Shown one piece after another: positions 45,199 to 54,439 of a stretch of DNA of 64,000 nucleotides (its first letter is position 1; every line of letters starts with the position of its first letter). The notes under the pieces are model-generated. The model was not told the DNA's origin. It did no database searches and saw only the letters and a list, made by a program, of their open reading frames with translations. Made by a program: the position numbers and the translations under genes. The DNA lies in the NCBI RefSeq assembly GCF_000284315.1, contig NC_017094.1:992001-1056000 (forward strand), written 5' to 3'. Source of the DNA: Leptospirillum ferrooxidans C2-3. GTDB taxonomy: Bacteria; Nitrospirota; Leptospirillia; Leptospirillales; Leptospirillaceae.

Positions 45199-47165
45199 TG
45201 ATGGATGTGAATGGCGGTCTTCCGATCGTCAAGGGGGACAAACCGTCCTGCCGGGTTGTGATTGAACGTGTTGAGCCCAGGATTGATTGTGGGGGATATC
45301 CAGTCAAAAGGCATTCCGGGGAATCCTTGACTGTGTCTGCGGATATTTTTGCGGATGGTCAGGATCCATTGCGTGTTCTTCTGGAGTATTGTTGTTCCGG
45401 AGCCGGAACCTGGCAATCGGAGTTGATGACTCCGCTTGGGAACGATCGATGGTCTGCTTCTTTGACCCTTCCCGAGATGGGGCTGGTGCATTTTCGGATT
45501 TCAGGCTGGATTGACGAGTATGCAGCCTTTTCGGACCGGATCGTTAAAAAGTTTCAGGCTGGACAGGAGACGGATCTTGAATATGCGGAGCTCATTCTTC
45601 TGATACGGAAAACCGCGGAAAGATCCAGTGATTCGGAACGACTGATGGCATGGGCGGAAAGGGTCCATGGAGAACTGAACCCCGAGAAACGTCTTCATAT
45701 TGCAACCGAACAGGAGATGATCCTGTTTGCCTCGATGTTTCCGGATCCTGCTGAGGTTGCACGCACGACAGCGGATTTCAAGGTCTTGGTGGAAAGGGAA
45801 AGGGCTTCTGTCGGGGCATGGTATGAGTTTTTTCCCAGAAGTGCTTCCCCCGACTCAAAGAGGTCCGGAACCATCAAGGATGCAATCGGAAGGCTTCCGG
45901 AGATCGCATCGATGGGATTTGACGTGATTTATCCGGGACCACTGACTCCGATCGGATCCGCATTCCGAAAAGGAGCCAACAATAGCCCGAAGTGTCTTCC
46001 GGGAGATCCCGGAAGTCCATGGGCCATCGGTTCATCCACAGGTGGACACATGTCCATTCATCCCGATCTGGGCTCGATGGAGGATTTTTCCGAACTGGTC
46101 GCCACGGCAAAGTCACTGGGAATGGAAATCGCGATGGAGCTGGCGCTCCAGTGCTCCCCCGACCATCCTTATGTCAAGGATCATCCCGAATGGTTCAGGA
46201 AGCGTCCGGACGGTTCAATCCATTATGCCGAAAATCCTCCGAAGAAGTATCAGGACATTTATCCCTTTGATTTCCATTGTGATCAATGGAAGGCGCTTTG
46301 GGAGGAGATACTGGCGATTGTTTTATTCTGGGGTGAAAAAGGTGTCCGTGCCTTTCGGGTCGACAATCCGCATACAAAACCGTTCGCTTTCTGGGAATGG
46401 CTCCTTGAAAACGCGCGGAAGAGCTATCCGGACATGGTTTTTCTGGCAGAGGCCTTTACGCGTCCCAATGTGATGTACCAGCTTGCAAAGGTCGGATTTT
46501 CGCAGTCGTACACTTACTTTACCTGGCGGAACTCCAAACGCGAAATCATAGAGTATGTGACAGAGTTGACAACGGCTCCGGTCAAGGATTTTTTTCGTCC
46601 GAATTTTTGGCCCAACACCCCGGATATCCTGCATGAATACTTGCAAAAAGGAGGTCCTCCAGCCTTTGTGATCCGGTTGGTTCTCGCCGCAACATTCTCT
46701 TCAAGCTACGGAATATTCGGTCCGGCTTACGAGCGTTGCGAGTCTCAGCCGATCTCAGAAGGATCGGAAGAATATCTCGATTCGGAAAAGTATGAGATTC
46801 GTCATTGGGGACCGAAGCCCCCGTTCGATATCAGCGGGGTCATTTCCAGCATCAACAGGTTCAGGAGAAGCTACCCGGCTCTTTTAAAAAATGAAGGAAT
46901 CCGTTTCCTTCCGATAGACAATGACCAGATGCTGGCTTATCTGAAACCGGGTCCATCCGGCTCTCCTGACGTGATTGTCCTTGTCACACTTGATCCGCAT
47001 GCTCCTGTGGAAGGAACGCTTGCCTATCATCCTGATGGTTCTGGCAACGCGTTCAGGTTGAAAAACCTGATGGATGATTCGTTTTCAGAATGGACGGGGA
47101 GGAGTCATTTTATCCGCATTGATCCATCTGTCACTCCATTCATGATCTTCGCAAGGGAGGGGTGA
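45198..47165 (+). CDS. glgE: Alpha-1,4-glucan:maltose-1-phosphate maltosyltransferase
   Basis: A 655-residue GH13_3 enzyme that extends alpha-1,4-glucan with maltose from maltose-1-phosphate. Signature segments: RASVGAWYEFFPRS, GSPWAIGSSTGGHMSIHPDLGSMEDF, FDFHCDQWKALWEEIL, VRAFRVDNPHTKPFAFWEWL with the nucleophile Asp, MVFLAEAFTRPNVMY with the acid/base Glu, and SYTYFTWRNSKREIIEY. An N-terminal beta domain precedes the barrel. The start overlaps the treS stop by one base (TAATG) and has GAGGAGG. Confidence 0.95.
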   Translation: MMDVNGGLPIVKGDKPSCRVVIERVEPRIDCGGYPVKRHSGESLTVSADIFADGQDPLRVLLEYCCSGAGTWQSELMTPLGNDRWSASLTLPEMGLVHFRISGWIDEYAAFSDRIVKKFQAGQETDLEYAELILLIRKTAERSSDSERLMAWAERVHGELNPEKRLHIATEQEMILFASMFPDPAEVARTTADFKVLVERERASVGAWYEFFPRSASPDSKRSGTIKDAIGRLPEIASMGFDVIYPGPLTPIGSAFRKGANNSPKCLPGDPGSPWAIGSSTGGHMSIHPDLGSMEDFSELVATAKSLGMEIAMELALQCSPDHPYVKDHPEWFRKRPDGSIHYAENPPKKYQDIYPFDFHCDQWKALWEEILAIVLFWGEKGVRAFRVDNPHTKPFAFWEWLLENARKSYPDMVFLAEAFTRPNVMYQLAKVGFSQSYTYFTWRNSKREIIEYVTELTTAPVKDFFRPNFWPNTPDILHEYLQKGGPPAFVIRLVLAATFSSSYGIFGPAYERCESQPISEGSEEYLDSEKYEIRHWGPKPPFDISGVISSINRFRRSYPALLKNEGIRFLPIDNDQMLAYLKPGPSGSPDVIVLVTLDPHAPVEGTLAYHPDGSGNAFRLKNLMDDSFSEWTGRSHFIRIDPSVTPFMIFAREG

Positions 47166-48700
47166 TGGCTCCCTCTCAGGAAGAGAGACCCGTGGTCCGG
47201 ATGGCTGGAAAGATTGCGGATCTTCCACGCCTGTTTCAGGGAGAGCGGGGATACCGGATCTTGTCATCGTGGCTGGGGAGCCAACGATGGTTTGCCGGAA
47301 AATCGAAAAAGATCATCTCAGGGGATTTTTCGGATTATTTCAGTCTTGGAGTCAGGGAAAATGAGGTTTTCTTTGGAGGATTCCTGAACCTCCATTATGA
47401 GTCCGGGGAAGGGGATTCCTATTTTATCCCCCTTTCTTTTTCCCGAAAGACTTCAAGAACGCTTTTCCCATTGGGAACGCTTGAGTTTGATGATGGTTCG
47501 GGGGTTTTGGAAGATGGTTTGCTGATTCCCGAGATGGGCCAGACCCTTTTAAAGATATTTTTCGAAAAACAGGATTCTGCAGCCCTCTCTGTTCAGCAAA
47601 CATCCCTTTTTCCAACTCTGGCAAGAACTTCGGATTTGGATATTCTGCCCAGAGTCTTGTCGGGAGAGCAGAGCAATACCTCTCTGCTCTTTGGTCGCTC
47701 CTTGATCATGAAGTGCTATCGCCGTCCGGAAAAAGGCGGAAATTGTGATTTTGAAATGGGAGCGTTTTTTTCGTCTCGCACCCTCAGCCTTCCTGTGGCA
47801 CCGCTTCTGGGCGCACTCTGTCATTCTCCCGAATCGGGGGGCTCGATTGTCATCGCCCTCTTGTCCGGATTTGTGGAAAACAGGGGAGATGCGTGGAGCT
47901 GGCTTTTAAAAGCGATTGATCCGGACAAGGTGGTCGAAAACTTCCATTCCGGTCAAAAAAGTCTTCTGGATAAAGATGTTATCAGGCTTGTGAAAAAGAT
48001 AGGCGCAAGTACAGGGTTGATGCACCGGTGCCTCTCTGAAGAGTCCTTCTCGCCCGAAATGGCTCCAGTGCCATTTCTTCCAGAAGATTGGGAGCTTCTG
48101 GGGCGATCGGTACTCGCCATGGGACGGGATGTTTTTCCGGAGGGAAGCTCTTTGCCACCTTCCTGGTGGCCGGACCATCTGCTCGGTTTTGAGGAGGCTT
48201 CCCGGGCGTTTTGGAGACGGATTCCAGCCTTTTTCTCCGGGCCCATGGATGGAGACTCGGCCGATTCCTGGGGGGGAAGGATCCGTTGCCATGGGGACTA
48301 TCATCTGGGTCAGCTTTTGGTTACGAGTGATCTGGACATTGTTGTCATCGATTTCGAAGGGGAACCTTCCGTTCCCATTTCCGTCCGCAGGGAGAAACGC
48401 TCTCCCCTGTCCGATGTTGCCGGAATGGTTCGATCTCTGGACTACCTCTCGAAAATGATTTTCCCGGATTTTGAAAGCAGGGCCGTTTCAAAAGCGCTGT
48501 TCGCCGAGTTATCTCTTCATTTTCTGGACGAATATCAGCAAGAAATGGCAGGGGCAGGGGAACTTCCCTCTGGGGGCGCCTATTCCCGATTGCTGAAAGC
48601 CTGCCTGCTCAGAAAGGCTTTTTACGAGCTATCCTACGAGATCAACAACCGTCCGGACTGGTGCCACGTTCCCCTTGCAGGGATTCTGGAACTTCTCTAA
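47165..48700 (+). CDS. mak: Maltokinase
   Basis: A 511-residue kinase phosphorylating maltose to maltose-1-phosphate for GlgE. The N-terminal cap region begins YRILSSWLGSQRWFAGKSKK, typical of Pep2/Mak. The kinase part has VLSGEQSNTSLLFGRSLIMKCYRR with the ATP-site Lys, RCHGDYHLGQLLVTSDLDIVVIDFEGEPSVP with the catalytic Asp pair, and a long helical end. ATG at 47165 overlaps the glgE stop (TGATG). It is the last gene of the tre operon. Confidence 0.93.
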   Translation: MAPSQEERPVVRMAGKIADLPRLFQGERGYRILSSWLGSQRWFAGKSKKIISGDFSDYFSLGVRENEVFFGGFLNLHYESGEGDSYFIPLSFSRKTSRTLFPLGTLEFDDGSGVLEDGLLIPEMGQTLLKIFFEKQDSAALSVQQTSLFPTLARTSDLDILPRVLSGEQSNTSLLFGRSLIMKCYRRPEKGGNCDFEMGAFFSSRTLSLPVAPLLGALCHSPESGGSIVIALLSGFVENRGDAWSWLLKAIDPDKVVENFHSGQKSLLDKDVIRLVKKIGASTGLMHRCLSEESFSPEMAPVPFLPEDWELLGRSVLAMGRDVFPEGSSLPPSWWPDHLLGFEEASRAFWRRIPAFFSGPMDGDSADSWGGRIRCHGDYHLGQLLVTSDLDIVVIDFEGEPSVPISVRREKRSPLSDVAGMVRSLDYLSKMIFPDFESRAVSKALFAELSLHFLDEYQQEMAGAGELPSGGAYSRLLKACLLRKAFYELSYEINNRPDWCHVPLAGILELL

Positions 48701-49059
48701 GGAGATCCTCAAGGCAGTGATGTTTCCGGGTGGCTCATTTTAGCCGGGTCAGGGACCCTCGTCCGGACTTCAGCTTGAGCGGATAGAGTTTTGTGGGTGT
48801 TGACACAATTTTTCAAACCATCGATAATGAAAAATCGAGCGGCAAGAAGTGCAGTTCGTTCGGCAAGGGCATTAAAAACATTTTTTGGAGCGATCCCGAA
48901 CCGGACACTTCTTGACCTGAATGGCCACCGTTCGCATCTCCTATGGATGGAAGAGATCCTTGGTGTGTGTTTCTTGCATCAATCGGTGGGCGACGAATTG
49001 GTCTGGGCAATTCCGCCTGGTGCCGGAGTTTCCGGTGCGGGGCTTTCAAGGAGTCAGCG
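48701..49059 (+). other. 359-base region between the tre operon and ccoO
   Basis: It contains a small GC hairpin GGGTC-AGG-GACCC near 48746-48758 without a T-run, a clear sigma-70 promoter at 48800-48828, and a roughly 220-base untranslated leader. A plus-strand frame through 48791-49093 overlaps the ccoO start and has no family or ribosome site, so it is not called. Confidence 0.5.
48800..48828 (+). promoter_or_regulatory. Strong sigma-70 promoter upstream of ccoO
   Basis: TTGACA (48800-48805), 17-base spacer, GATAAT (48823-48828). The start would be near 48835, leaving a leader of about 225 bases before the ccoO ATG. Confidence 0.75.
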
Positions 49060-49590
49060 ATGGCTTATCGTGAGTACAAGTTTGGCACCATGATGATCGG
49101 TACCCTTTTTGTGATCGTGTTATCGATCGTTGTTTTGTTCCCGTCCCTCCAGATGGCAAAGATTCCGCCAACTGCAACAGCTGTCCAGAAGTCCAAGGAC
49201 TATGGATCTGAAAGCGGATGGACCCTTGAGGATCCGATGATGACCGGAGACAATCGGCCAACGATGATCGGAAAAGGAAAAGTGGTTTTTATTCGTGAAG
49301 GATGCTGGTGGTGTCACACCCTGCTTCCGGAGCAGACACAGGACTGGCAGTATTTTGGAGCTCCTCCGACAGCCGCTGATTTTGTGGGCGAGAGCCCGAC
49401 AGTGTTCGGATCTGACCGAAAGGCTCCTGACCTCCTCCATGTGGGAAGCCGTTTGCCCATCAAGGGATGGCATCTTGTTCACCATGCCAATCCACGGGCC
49501 GTTCAGCCGAAATCCATGATGCCGGCGTTCAACTACCTTCGCAAGAAGGATCTTGACGCTTTGGCTGACTACATGGCAAGTCTCAAGTAA
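49060..49590 (+). CDS. ccoO: CcoO/FixO-like mono-haem cytochrome c subunit
   Basis: A 176-residue membrane-anchored c-type cytochrome. An N-terminal membrane helix (about 8-30, MMIGTLFVIVLSIVVLFPSL) precedes the haem site CWWCH near residue 82. YLRKKDLDALADYMASLK ends it as in CcoO, and MMPAFNYL holds the likely Met ligand. Catalytic subunit CcoN and CcoP are not adjacent, so this copy is an orphan. It may serve an oxidase encoded elsewhere or act as a separate electron carrier. AAGGAG lies six bases before the ATG. Confidence 0.88.
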   Translation: MAYREYKFGTMMIGTLFVIVLSIVVLFPSLQMAKIPPTATAVQKSKDYGSESGWTLEDPMMTGDNRPTMIGKGKVVFIREGCWWCHTLLPEQTQDWQYFGAPPTAADFVGESPTVFGSDRKAPDLLHVGSRLPIKGWHLVHHANPRAVQPKSMMPAFNYLRKKDLDALADYMASLK

Positions 49591-49608
49591 ACATTTGATC
49601 CTGTCTTT

Positions 49609-49639
49609 CCGTCTCCGGAAATCTTTTGACCGGAGACGG
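49609..49639 (+). terminator. Hairpin after ccoO
   Basis: CCGTCTCCGG (49609-49618) and CCGGAGACGG (49630-49639) form a perfect 10-bp stem with an 11-nt loop, 18 bases past the stop, followed by ATCTTTAT. Confidence 0.65.
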
Positions 49640-49652
49640 ATCTTTATCTGTG

Positions 49653-49690
49653 CCCCGCTTCTGATCACAAGAGGCGGGGTTTTCTTTTTC
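49653..49690 (+). terminator. Second terminator hairpin after ccoO
   Basis: CCCCGC (49653-49658) and GCGGGG (49674-49679) form a stem followed by TTTTCTTTTT, a good intrinsic terminator in tandem with the hairpin before it. Confidence 0.8.
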
Positions 49691-49788
49691 CAGGGCGAAA
49701 GAGGACCATCCGTTCGTGAGAGCTGGGCCTCCATTCAATCCTCAGCTGAGTGGCGGGAGAGTGCATAAATGATTTCCTGGAGTGCTCG

Positions 49789-51090
49789 ATGACAGGTTCG
49801 GTGCTTCCTTCTGTTGCGGCGACTCTTCCGATCGAGTCGATCCTTCTGTTATTGGGACTTTCCTTTTTTTTGGGACTTGCTGTTGAGGAAATGGTCTCTC
49901 CCTCCATCGAACGACCCGGAGGGATCAGAACGATTCCTCTTCTTTCGCTTTTGGGTCTGACCCTTACGGTCATTGTTCCGGGCAATACGGTTTTTGTTCT
50001 GGCCGGATTTTTCTCCCTGGCACTCTGGCTGTCCCTCCATCATGTTTCCAAAAATTCTCCTGATCCTGACAGCAAGGGATATTCCCTGATTCATCCGGTG
50101 ATTGCCCTGATGGCTTACCTTCTGGGGCCGGTGACAATCCTCCTGCCGCATTGGTTTTCCATTTCATTTGTGGTGTTCATCGTGCTCACTCTCGGGGGGC
50201 GAGACCGACTCCACGACCTTGCGAAATCCGTTCCCCAGGAGGAGATTTTTACCGCTGGAAAGTTTTTGATCCTTGCGGGAATTATCTGGCCGCTGGTTCC
50301 GGACCATCTGGTTGTTGCATGGCTTCCTCTAACGCCTTACAAGATTTGGGAGTATGTGATCGTTGTTTCGTCCCTCTCTTATGCGAGTTATTTGATCCAG
50401 CGCTTCTTTTCGGCAAAGGGAGGGCTTCTTGCCGGTTCCGTTTTTGGGGGGCTTGTTTCCTCAACGGCTGCGACGGTGATGCTTTCGAGAAAGGCAAAAG
50501 AGCTCTTGCCCGATCAGAAGGCTTCTGTGTCCGCTGAACTCCACGGTGCCATTGTTCTTGCCAATACCCTGATGTATCTGAGAATTCTTCTGGTTGTCGT
50601 CTTCCTCTATCCCGCAATGGCAAGGCCGCTCCTTTTGCCTCTTTTGGGAGCTTGCGTCATTGGCTCAGCCATGGCTCTTTATCTTGTCTACCGGAAGAAA
50701 GTCTCCAAAGACGGGGCAGTCGCCCCCGAAAACTTCCCCTCCCACCCTTTGGAGCTCACTACTGCATTGGTATTTGCCCTGTCTCTTGTGATTGTCACGG
50801 TCGTTCTGGGTTGGGTCGGGCGACATTTTGGAACTTCAGGGATCGATTTGATGGCCTTTTTGGTGGGGTTCACGGACATCATTCCTTTTGTCCTGGGGCT
50901 TGTGCATCAGTCGACTCCCGATCAGGCGGGTATGGTGGCAGGCGCTATCATGATTTCTGCGTCTTCAAACAATCTGGCCAAGGCTGCTTACGAGATTTCC
51001 ATTCTTGGCTTGAGGAGATCGATTCCCTCGGTCATTCCGCTCCTTGTGTTGGCAATTCTTGGATTTGTTTATGCATACTTAGTCGTTTGA
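49789..51090 (+). CDS. MgtC/SapB-DUF4010 membrane protein
   Basis: A 433-residue protein with about 11-12 membrane helices. The N-terminal part (about 10-130) resembles MgtC/SapB (LLLLGLSFFLGLAVEEM ... GIRTIPLLSLLGLTL). The rest is DUF4010, including GGLLAGSVFGGLVSSTAATVMLSRKAKE and FTDIIPFVLGLVHQSTPDQAGMVAGAIMISASSNNLAKAAYE. Transport function is suspected, substrate unknown. I chose ATG at 49789 with TGGAG upstream. Its end overlaps thiO by 12 bases, convergent. Confidence 0.82.
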   Translation: MTGSVLPSVAATLPIESILLLLGLSFFLGLAVEEMVSPSIERPGGIRTIPLLSLLGLTLTVIVPGNTVFVLAGFFSLALWLSLHHVSKNSPDPDSKGYSLIHPVIALMAYLLGPVTILLPHWFSISFVVFIVLTLGGRDRLHDLAKSVPQEEIFTAGKFLILAGIIWPLVPDHLVVAWLPLTPYKIWEYVIVVSSLSYASYLIQRFFSAKGGLLAGSVFGGLVSSTAATVMLSRKAKELLPDQKASVSAELHGAIVLANTLMYLRILLVVVFLYPAMARPLLLPLLGACVIGSAMALYLVYRKKVSKDGAVAPENFPSHPLELTTALVFALSLVIVTVVLGWVGRHFGTSGIDLMAFLVGFTDIIPFVLGLVHQSTPDQAGMVAGAIMISASSNNLAKAAYEISILGLRRSIPSVIPLLVLAILGFVYAYLVV

Positions 51091-52212
51091 CTGAAATCTT
51101 TTTGGGCTGAATGGCTCAATCGGGACAGGAAGCGGTTTTCCAGTCAGGAGAGAGGCAATGATGGCTCCCGTGACTGGTGAGAGAAGAATTCCGTTCCGGT
51201 AGTGTCCAGCCGCAACCATGATGTTTGGTGATGAAGGGTGGGGACCAATGATGGGGAGACCATCGGGGGTTTTGGGCCGAAGTCCGGACCAGGCATGATG
51301 AAAGGGTTGCTCCAGCAGATGCGGCGAGACTTTTTTCAGGGGGGAAAGGAACTCGATCATTCCTTTGGGGGTGACCTTTGTCTCAAAGCCGTAATCGTCT
51401 TCGCTGGCACCGATGACGACCGTGCCGTCAAGTTTGGGGACGAAATACCCTTTGGGTGGATAGAAGACGATGTGCCGGTATGGGCGCATCGTTGTCCGAA
51501 CCGCCAGAATCTGGCCGTTGACGGGCGTGACCGGCATGACGGGCGGGGGAAGGGAGATCCCTCCCATAAAGGCTCCGGGAGTCAGGATCACCTTCTCAGC
51601 GAAAATCTGATCTCCCCGTGATGTTGTGACAACCACACCTCTTGATCCATTTTCCCGAACGGAAGTGACCGGTTCTCCCCGTCTCCATGAAATTTTTCTT
51701 TGGGAGATGGATCCCTGTAATGCTCTTAAAAGCCTCGGAGCGTACACATGCGATTCATGGGGGTATCGTATGGCAGATCGGACCTCTTCCCCGAGGTGGG
51801 GTTCAAGTTCCCTCGCGGATTTTCCGGAAAGCCATTCGATGGAGTGGTCGATTGGTTTTTGCCACTGCCACCTTTTTTTGAGGGCGTCTTCCTCCTCATC
51901 CGAAGAGGCTACGGAGAGAATGCCGCTTTTGACAAAGTCGGGGGAGAGTCCTGTTTCCTCGATGAGGGAAGCGACAAAATCAGGGTAGAGTGACAGGCTT
52001 GCTCTCATGAGATCGAGGAAGGGACCTTCCCGGTCGGTTTCGTTGAACGGTCCGAGGATGCCTGCCGCGGCATTCGTTGCAAGCCCTCCCGGCTCTGACC
52101 TGTCGAGAATCAGGATGTCCGTTTCCATGGCCCTGGAGAGATGCCATGCGATCGAAGTACCAATAATTCCTGCGCCAACGATCACGGTCTTCACATGGAA
52201 TTGGCTTGGCAA
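51079..52212 (-). CDS. thiO: Glycine oxidase ThiO-type FAD enzyme
   Basis: A 377-residue D-amino-acid-oxidase-family flavoprotein. FAD site VIVGAGIIGTSIAWHLSRAM (10-29), then LDRSEPGGLATNAAAGILGPFNETD. PVNGQILAVRT, YFVPKLDGTVVIGASEDDYGFETKVT and HAWSGLRPKTPDGLPIIGPHPSSPNIMVAAGHYRNGILLSPVTG are typical of ThiO. It would make dehydroglycine for the thiazole of thiamine. No other thi gene is nearby. The TTG start at 52212 has AAAGGA upstream. Confidence 0.87.
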   Translation of the reverse strand: MPSQFHVKTVIVGAGIIGTSIAWHLSRAMETDILILDRSEPGGLATNAAAGILGPFNETDREGPFLDLMRASLSLYPDFVASLIEETGLSPDFVKSGILSVASSDEEEDALKKRWQWQKPIDHSIEWLSGKSARELEPHLGEEVRSAIRYPHESHVYAPRLLRALQGSISQRKISWRRGEPVTSVRENGSRGVVVTTSRGDQIFAEKVILTPGAFMGGISLPPPVMPVTPVNGQILAVRTTMRPYRHIVFYPPKGYFVPKLDGTVVIGASEDDYGFETKVTPKGMIEFLSPLKKVSPHLLEQPFHHAWSGLRPKTPDGLPIIGPHPSSPNIMVAAGHYRNGILLSPVTGAIIASLLTGKPLPVPIEPFSPKRFQSND

Positions 52213-52379
52213 TGGAGGTCCTTTTGTTGGATGGATGATTTTTCTTTGTCAGTCGGGACCTTCCGGACCTTCAGGGGCAAGATTGCCTCTCTCATTCAGG
52301 GTTGTTATTATCCCACAGGAGATTTGGCGGTTCAACGGCGGAGGAGAATGCGTTTCCTTCAGGGAGGATGTTGATAAGG

Positions 52380-53717
52380 ATGAACATTTGTGTGGTTGGA
52401 TCCGGATATGTCGGACTTGTGACGGCGACATGCTTTGCGGAAATGGGTCATTCTGTCATTGGTGTGGATGTGGATGCGGCGAAGGTGGACCGTCTCTCGA
52501 AAGGGGAGTCTCCGCTCTATGAGCCAGGCCTTTCAGAGTTGCTTCACCGAAATATCAAGGCGGGTCGCCTCTCTTTTACGACAGATCTTCCTTTGGCTGT
52601 TTCCAGATCCCTATTCGTGTTCGTTGCAGTCGGAACTCCCATGGGGGCGGATGGAAGCGCCGACCTGAAGTCGGTTCTCTCTGTTGCAAGATCTGTGGCA
52701 CTCACGATGAGTGGGTATAGGGTGGTTGTGATCAAGTCAACCGTGCCGGTGGGAACATGCCGTCTTGTCGCCGAGGAGATTTCCGGGGTTCTGGATGGAC
52801 GCAAGCTTGAGGTTCCGGTTCCGTTTGATGTGGTTTCCAATCCCGAGTTCTTGAAGGAAGGCTCCGCTGTCAATGATTTCATGCGTCCGGATCGGGTTGT
52901 TGTCGGTGTTTCCAACCCGGAGGTCTCGGAGGTCATGCGGGAGCTGTATGCCCCTTTTCTTCGAAACGGACATCCGGTCATCATGATGGATGTCCTCTCC
53001 TCGGAACTGACAAAATACGCATCAAATTCATTTTTGGCCATGAAGATATCCTTTATGAACAAGGTTGCCCAGATTTGTGACAAGGTTGGTGCAGATGTCA
53101 TGAGTGTCCGGAAAGGAATGGGTTCCGATCCGAGAATTGGGCTCCCATTCCTGTATGCGGGGGTTGGCTATGGGGGATCCTGCTTTCCGAAAGATGTTCA
53201 GGCTTTTGTCCGGACTGGAGCATCCATTGGTGTTGACATGAGTCTTCTTGAAGAGGTTGAGAAGATCAATGAACAGCAAAAAAACTGGGCGATCCAAAAA
53301 ATTGTTGAGTCTTATCCTGACCAGACCGCTTTGAAGGTCGCCATCTGGGGTGGAGCTTTCAAGCCTGAAACGGACGATATCCGGGACGCGCCTTCCATTT
53401 CAGTCATTTCTGAGCTTCTTGCGCGCAAAGTCCTTGTTTCCCTCTATGACCCGGAGGCCATGTCCGGACTCCGGGCTGTCTTTCCCTCCGGCGTCGAGTA
53501 TTGCGAAAACCCTTACGATGTTCTGAAAGATGCGGACATTCTCCTTTTGCTGACGGAGTGGAGAGAGTTTCGCAATCCCGACTGGGACCAGGTGAAAAGC
53601 CTGATGAAGGGAACCCTTGTGCTTGACGGTCGCAATCAGTATGAGGCTTCTGATCTTGCTGTTCATGGTCTGTCTTGTGTGGGGGTTGGAAGAGGATGCT
53701 TTACAGGACAACCCTGA
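52380..53717 (+). CDS. ugd: UDP-glucose 6-dehydrogenase
   Basis: A 445-residue enzyme oxidising UDP-glucose to UDP-glucuronate in two steps. NAD site MNICVVGSGYVGLVTATCFAEMGH; VAVGTPMGADGSADLKSV; IKSTVPVGTCR; NPEFLKEGSAVNDFMRPDRVVVG; ELTKYASNSFLAMKISFMN with the catalytic Lys; GGSCFPKDVQAF with the catalytic Cys; and WGGAFKPETDDIRDAPS. The ATG at 52380 is set by the N-terminal motif; GGGAGG is about 12 bases upstream. Its product is the substrate of the decarboxylase two genes on. Confidence 0.97.
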   Translation: MNICVVGSGYVGLVTATCFAEMGHSVIGVDVDAAKVDRLSKGESPLYEPGLSELLHRNIKAGRLSFTTDLPLAVSRSLFVFVAVGTPMGADGSADLKSVLSVARSVALTMSGYRVVVIKSTVPVGTCRLVAEEISGVLDGRKLEVPVPFDVVSNPEFLKEGSAVNDFMRPDRVVVGVSNPEVSEVMRELYAPFLRNGHPVIMMDVLSSELTKYASNSFLAMKISFMNKVAQICDKVGADVMSVRKGMGSDPRIGLPFLYAGVGYGGSCFPKDVQAFVRTGASIGVDMSLLEEVEKINEQQKNWAIQKIVESYPDQTALKVAIWGGAFKPETDDIRDAPSISVISELLARKVLVSLYDPEAMSGLRAVFPSGVEYCENPYDVLKDADILLLLTEWREFRNPDWDQVKSLMKGTLVLDGRNQYEASDLAVHGLSCVGVGRGCFTGQP

Positions 53718-54439
53718 CTCCGGCCGTTTTCCTTCGCCGGGAGAAACGGTATTCCGTTCTTTGCCGGCTCTTGTCCGGAGAGGAGGTCTGGGCCCATTGT
53801 GCCAATCCGGGCCGTCTTCTGTCCTGTCTGACCGAACCCGGGACTCCGGTTTATCTCCTTTTCCATGAGCCGGACGGAAAAAAAGAGCGTAAAACCTCCT
53901 GGAGTCTTGAGCAGTCCGAGCCGATTCCGGGTGTTCGTGTCGGGCTTATGCCCATCAGGGGAAATGCACTCTTTGAGGAGGCACTCGGGATGGGATTTTT
54001 CCCCGGGTTTTCAAATTATCCGGAATTGAGACGGGAGGTCCCCTACGGAGAGGGTTCCCGAGTCGACTTTGTCCTGTCTGGCCCGGAAGGACAGATCTTT
54101 GTCGAGGTCAAGAGTGTCACGTATCGTGATGGAGATGCGGCCCTGTTTCCTGATGCCGTTTCCCAAAGGGCAAGTCGTCATGCCCTTGAGCTTTCCAGGG
54201 TTCGGAGAGAGGGGATACGGTCCGCCATGGTATTCGTCGTCATGCGGTCTGATTGTCGATACGTCATGCCAGCTTCTGGGATCGATCCTTCCTATGCCAG
54301 GGTTTTTGCGTCCGTTTGCAAGGAAGGGGTCGAGGCCTATTCTTTTTCTGTAACAGCCACAGAATCGGGATTGTTTCCAGGGCGTTCCATGCCGGTTTTT
54401 CCAGAGGGGATTCCCGCTGAAACTGAAAGGAGCCAATGA
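53696..54439 (+). CDS. sfsA: SfsA family DNA/RNA nuclease-like protein
   Basis: A 247-residue protein of the SfsA family: LTPAVFLRREKRYSVLCRLLSGEEVWAHCANPGRL, RVGLMPIRGNALFEEAL, YPELRREVPYGEGSRVDFVL, IFVEVKSVTYRDGDAALFPDAVSQRASRHALEL and AMVFVVMRSDCRYVMPA. RVDF...EVKS is a PD-(D/E)xK nuclease core. It was first named for sugar fermentation stimulation in E. coli. It overlaps ugd by 22 bases and the next gene by ATGA. ATG at 53696 is preferred over a GTG at 53675. Confidence 0.92.
   Translation: MLYRTTLTPAVFLRREKRYSVLCRLLSGEEVWAHCANPGRLLSCLTEPGTPVYLLFHEPDGKKERKTSWSLEQSEPIPGVRVGLMPIRGNALFEEALGMGFFPGFSNYPELRREVPYGEGSRVDFVLSGPEGQIFVEVKSVTYRDGDAALFPDAVSQRASRHALELSRVRREGIRSAMVFVVMRSDCRYVMPASGIDPSYARVFASVCKEGVEAYSFSVTATESGLFPGRSMPVFPEGIPAETERSQ

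Noticed and set aside
48791-49093. 100-residue plus-strand frame in the ccoO leader
   Set aside because: It runs over the promoter and into ccoO out of frame, with no ribosome site.
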